Shown here in pieces: positions 61,606-64,000 of a stretch of 64,000 nt of DNA (position 1 is its first letter; every line of letters begins with the position of its first letter). The position numbers were made by a program, and so were the translations under genes. This stretch comes from Rhizobium rosettiformans (lineage in GTDB: Bacteria > Pseudomonadota > Alphaproteobacteria > Rhizobiales > Rhizobiaceae), in contig NZ_CP032406.1 in NCBI RefSeq assembly GCF_016806065.1, positions 372,001 through 436,000 on the forward strand. Reading direction: 5' to 3'. The notes under the pieces were generated by a model. It was not told the origin of the DNA and ran no database searches. It saw only the letters and a list, made by a program, of their open reading frames with translations.

Positions 61606-63132
61606 ATGCAAGAGCCTCAGTCCCCGATAGCTACTGATCAAAGCTCAAAATCCGGTCTCGACGCGGTCCCCATCGGACTGTGCGTCCTGAGCGACGACCT
61701 TCGCTTTTTGCGCATCAATGAAACCATGGCCCAGTTCAATGGTTACACGCCAGCCGACCATCTTGGCCGCAGCCTGTCAGAGCTTGTCCCTGACATTGAA
61801 CCCCAAGTGCGTCACCATATGAAGGAAGTCGTGGAGACTGGAAAAGCGATCGGCCCCTTCGAAGTTGCGGGTGAGACGGCGGCCGAGCCGGGAGCCTTGC
61901 GCATCTGGATGGAATATTGGTCTCCCGTCACCAATGAGCGTGGTGAAATTATTGGCGCAAGCATCGCCGCCATCGATGTGACCGAGCGCAAGCGGATCGA
62001 GAGGGAAAAAGACGAGGCGTTGAAACTGACCGAGCGCCGACTGAGGCAGCAGACGGCCATTGCCGAACTCGGACAGCTTGCCCTTCAGGACGTTGCCTTT
62101 CAATCGGTCCTGGACAAGGCAGTCGAGGCGGCCTCTGTTGCGCTTGAGGTGCCCCTCACCAAGATCCTTGCCTTCGAAGACGCAGCCGACAAACTCAAAC
62201 TGGTTGCAGGTATCGGCTGGGAAGACGGCCTGGTCGGCGCGGCAAGCGTTGGCATCGACAAAGATTCCCAGGCTGGATATACCCTGATGGCAAATTCGCT
62301 TGTCATCGTCGACGATCTCCAGTCGGAGAAACGGTTTTCCGGACCCGCGCTTCTCAGGCAGCACGGTGTTGTCAGCGGTATGAGCATTCCGATCCCCGCG
62401 GCGGGGGACAGGCCCTATGGTGTGCTCGGTATTCACACGACCGAGCACCATGTGTTTGACCAGGGGGACAAGGATTTCTTGCGGTCACTGTCAGCAATCA
62501 TTTCCAATGCCGTGTGCAAAGAGGCTGCAAAAACACAAAGCAAGCTTTTGATACGAGAAATGGCGCATCGCGCCGGCAATATGCTGCAACTGGTCAGTTC
62601 GATTGCTGCCCAAACCTTCCGGCATGCCTCCAGTCCGTCAGAAGCGCGAGAAGCGTTCAATCAGCGCCTGGCGTCTTTGGCACGTGCGAACCACGCCATC
62701 GCCCAGCAAGGCTGGGTCAATACGCGGTTTCAAAAACTGGTCGAAGAGACCCTGTCCCCGTTCAAGGACAAGATGCGCATCACCGGGCGAGACATTCGCC
62801 TGGCGCCAGAACTATGTTTCGACTTAGGGCTCGTGTTGAACGAGTTAGGAACGAACTCTGTCAAATATGGCAGTTTGGGCTCGGCTGATGGCTTCGTGGA
62901 ACTGAGCTGGAGTATCGACGGCCCGTCTGATGCGCAGAACTTGACGGTGGTCTGGTTTGACCCTGTCTCGTCGATTGCCGCATCCCCAGCCGCATCATCG
63001 GGCGGATTCGGGACGAAACTGATCAGACAACTCGTCAGCAGCAAATGGCATGGTGCGATCGACACGCAGACTCAAGGCCATTACAAAATGACATTGACGC
63101 TTCCAATCACCATGAAGGCCGAGGATCTCTAG
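61606..63132 (+). CDS. PAS-GAF sensor histidine kinase, HWE/HisKA_2 type
   Basis: ATG 61606 is chosen because GGAGGAAAG sits directly before it; an in-frame GTG lies 21 bp upstream. The 508-residue soluble kinase has a PAS domain (about 18-130; LCVLSDDLRFLRINETMAQF ... ITERKR-like end) and a GAF domain (about 145-310). The phospho-acceptor helix is REMAHRAGNMLQLVSSIA with His321. The ATP-binding domain has the N-box LVLNELGTNSVKYG and GGFGTKL. This family in alphaproteobacteria often feeds the PhyR-NepR-EcfG stress pathway. A separate ECF sigma gene lies downstream on the other strand. Confidence 0.9.
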   Translation: MQEPQSPIATDQSSKSGLDAVPIGLCVLSDDLRFLRINETMAQFNGYTPADHLGRSLSELVPDIEPQVRHHMKEVVETGKAIGPFEVAGETAAEPGALRIWMEYWSPVTNERGEIIGASIAAIDVTERKRIEREKDEALKLTERRLRQQTAIAELGQLALQDVAFQSVLDKAVEAASVALEVPLTKILAFEDAADKLKLVAGIGWEDGLVGAASVGIDKDSQAGYTLMANSLVIVDDLQSEKRFSGPALLRQHGVVSGMSIPIPAAGDRPYGVLGIHTTEHHVFDQGDKDFLRSLSAIISNAVCKEAAKTQSKLLIREMAHRAGNMLQLVSSIAAQTFRHASSPSEAREAFNQRLASLARANHAIAQQGWVNTRFQKLVEETLSPFKDKMRITGRDIRLAPELCFDLGLVLNELGTNSVKYGSLGSADGFVELSWSIDGPSDAQNLTVVWFDPVSSIAASPAASSGGFGTKLIRQLVSSKWHGAIDTQTQGHYKMTLTLPITMKAEDL

Positions 63133-63265
63133 CGAGTGGCAGTCGCCGAACGTTCCAAACCCGTTGCTTGGCTTGGCATCGTCCCCTAGATCTTCTCGTC
63201 GGCCGGGGTGTCTCCTAGAGCCGACGCGTTCCGAAATCCGCAAGCTGACGCAGCCTCTGATGCCC

Positions 63266-63745
63266 TCATTGCGGCTGCGCGGCCAGCTCCCGCATGCCTG
63301 GAGGCATTTTTATCACCGCAGATGACGGCTGTTCAGCTAGGCTGGCAGCCAGGGAAGCTTTCGCACGGTTGAGACGACTTTTAATCGTGCCGATCGGGCA
63401 TTTGCAGATTGCGGCTGCTTCCCAGTACCGCAGACCAAAGACGGTGACGGTGATCAGCACATCGCGATGATAGGGCGGCAGCTGGCGAATAAGGCTCATC
63501 GTGTCGGACCGAGCAGACATCGTGCTTGCGTGGGATACTGGCCCTTGTCGACCTATCAGCTCTGCGAGCACGGTCAGAAGTCCGAAAAGCAAATTCTCCT
63601 TCTGCAACGAAAGAGATCTGCGAGTGCGCGCCTCGACCAGACATTTGGCCACCAGTCGATCGCCAACCTCTCGATCTCCACACATCGCCTCAGCAAACAG
63701 GCGCAACTGCGGCAGGCACTCACTGACCGTTGAAGGGGGCTGCAT
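63266..63745 (-). CDS. ECF-type RNA polymerase sigma factor
   Basis: The start is taken at ATG 63745 (MQPPSTVSECLPQLRLFAEA), where the sigma-2 region begins. The 159-residue protein has a short region 2 (LPQLRLFAEAMCGDREVGDR) similar to EcfG and the sigma-like half of PhyR. Region 4 is at about 90-140 (LPPYHRDVLITVTVFGLRYW then EAAAICKCPIGTIKSRLNRA). No anti-sigma gene of the NepR type is visible beside it. It may be an EcfG paralogue or another stress ECF. It is convergent with the kinase gene. Confidence 0.8.
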   Translation of the reverse strand: MQPPSTVSECLPQLRLFAEAMCGDREVGDRLVAKCLVEARTRRSLSLQKENLLFGLLTVLAELIGRQGPVSHASTMSARSDTMSLIRQLPPYHRDVLITVTVFGLRYWEAAAICKCPIGTIKSRLNRAKASLAASLAEQPSSAVIKMPPGMRELAAQPQ

Positions 63746-63913
63746 ATTGTTCGATCTCCGATACTCCCTGTGAATGCGGACCGCGACCTCAAGGTTCCCC
63801 AGTTGACCATAGGAACCGGCATCGACCTGTGGCAGTCGGCAACAGGTCACGACGCCTAAGAGCCGACCGAAAACCCTCCCGTCCGCGAAGCAGGTAAAAC
63901 AGGGAATACAAAA

Positions 63914-64000
63914 TCAGACCGAAAGTGCAGCATACCAGTCTGCGTAAGGCGTGTTCTTCACCAGGTGCCGGTTGAAATCCGGTGCTCCGTCATCCCACCA
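63914..64000 (-). CDS. C-terminal end of an unidentified protein (partial)
   Basis: The last 28 codons of a minus-strand gene enter from the right edge and end at TGA 63916-63914. The residues (WWDDGAPDFNRHLVKNTPYA, then DWYAALSV) have a strongly protein-like composition, rich in aromatic residues. I do not recognise the family. Confidence 0.5.
   Translation of the reverse strand, partial: WWDDGAPDFNRHLVKNTPYADWYAALSV

Overview
The window looks like part of a Rhizobiaceae-type alphaproteobacterial genome (Rhizobium/Agrobacterium relatives). Supporting signs are the nested IS3/IS66 insertion sequences, an ABC-exported surface-polysaccharide cluster, a UgpC-type sugar importer, flagellin of the rhizobial kind, HWE-family kinase with an ECF sigma factor, several GGDEF/EAL proteins and high-GC coding sequence. 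Whether it is chromosome, chromid or plasmid cannot be told. 

Layout. (1) 1-5.9 kb: the 3' end of a sugar-nucleotide epimerase gene, a possible 46-residue peptide, and a three-layer transposon nest. An IS3-family element (about 677-5814) is split by an IS2-group element (808-2126, 5-bp target duplication AGGGA) and by an IS66-family element (2993-5489, 8-bp target duplication TTATCACG). (2) 5.9-18.1 kb, minus strand: a tightly coupled, visibly AT-richer operon of nine genes for an ABC-transporter-dependent cell-surface polysaccharide. In transcription order these are GT4, wzm, wzt (with a C-terminal carbohydrate-binding domain), a coiled-coil methyltransferase, a GT2-GT4 fusion, a protein with a GWxGxIQDN domain, GT4, a HAD-GWxGxIQDN fusion, and galE. 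A tRNA-Ser(CGA) gene lies just upstream. (3) 19-28.6 kb: LysR and XRE regulators, a UvrD/Rep helicase, a LuxR-type regulator, an unusually long flagellin, a 5'-truncated second copy of the helicase, another XRE protein and a cold-shock protein. (4) 29-37 kb: a diguanylate cyclase, a 12 x 9-bp tandem repeat, then an operon of a FadR-type GntR regulator, a PLP-dependent cystathionine beta-lyase-like enzyme and a complete CUT1 sugar ABC importer. (5) 37.3-43 kb: an Xre-RES toxin-antitoxin pair with its own promoter, AraC regulator and alpha/beta hydrolase in divergent arrangement, cytochrome P450. (6) 43.5-64 kb: a stress/signalling block. It holds patatin phospholipase, thioredoxin-reductase-like flavoprotein, a frameshifted receiver-domain gene, a DUF892 ferritin-like protein, an Mfd-like helicase, two c-di-GMP enzymes, a chemoreceptor with a C-terminal WEEF tether, an MgtC-like protein with an apparent early stop codon, HipBA, an HWE kinase and an ECF sigma factor. 

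How it fits together. The polysaccharide operon has the parts list of a chain-terminated O-polysaccharide system: a methyltransferase with a coiled coil, plus Wzt with a terminal-sugar reader. In the right-hand block, several genes (patatin, DUF892, Mfd-like, MgtC-like, a small protein next to the kinase) carry upstream sequences resembling the alphaproteobacterial EcfG general-stress promoter (GGAAC, 16-17 nt, CGTT). The best match is in front of the Mfd-like gene. This is a by-eye inference, but it would make the block a local stress-response cluster.
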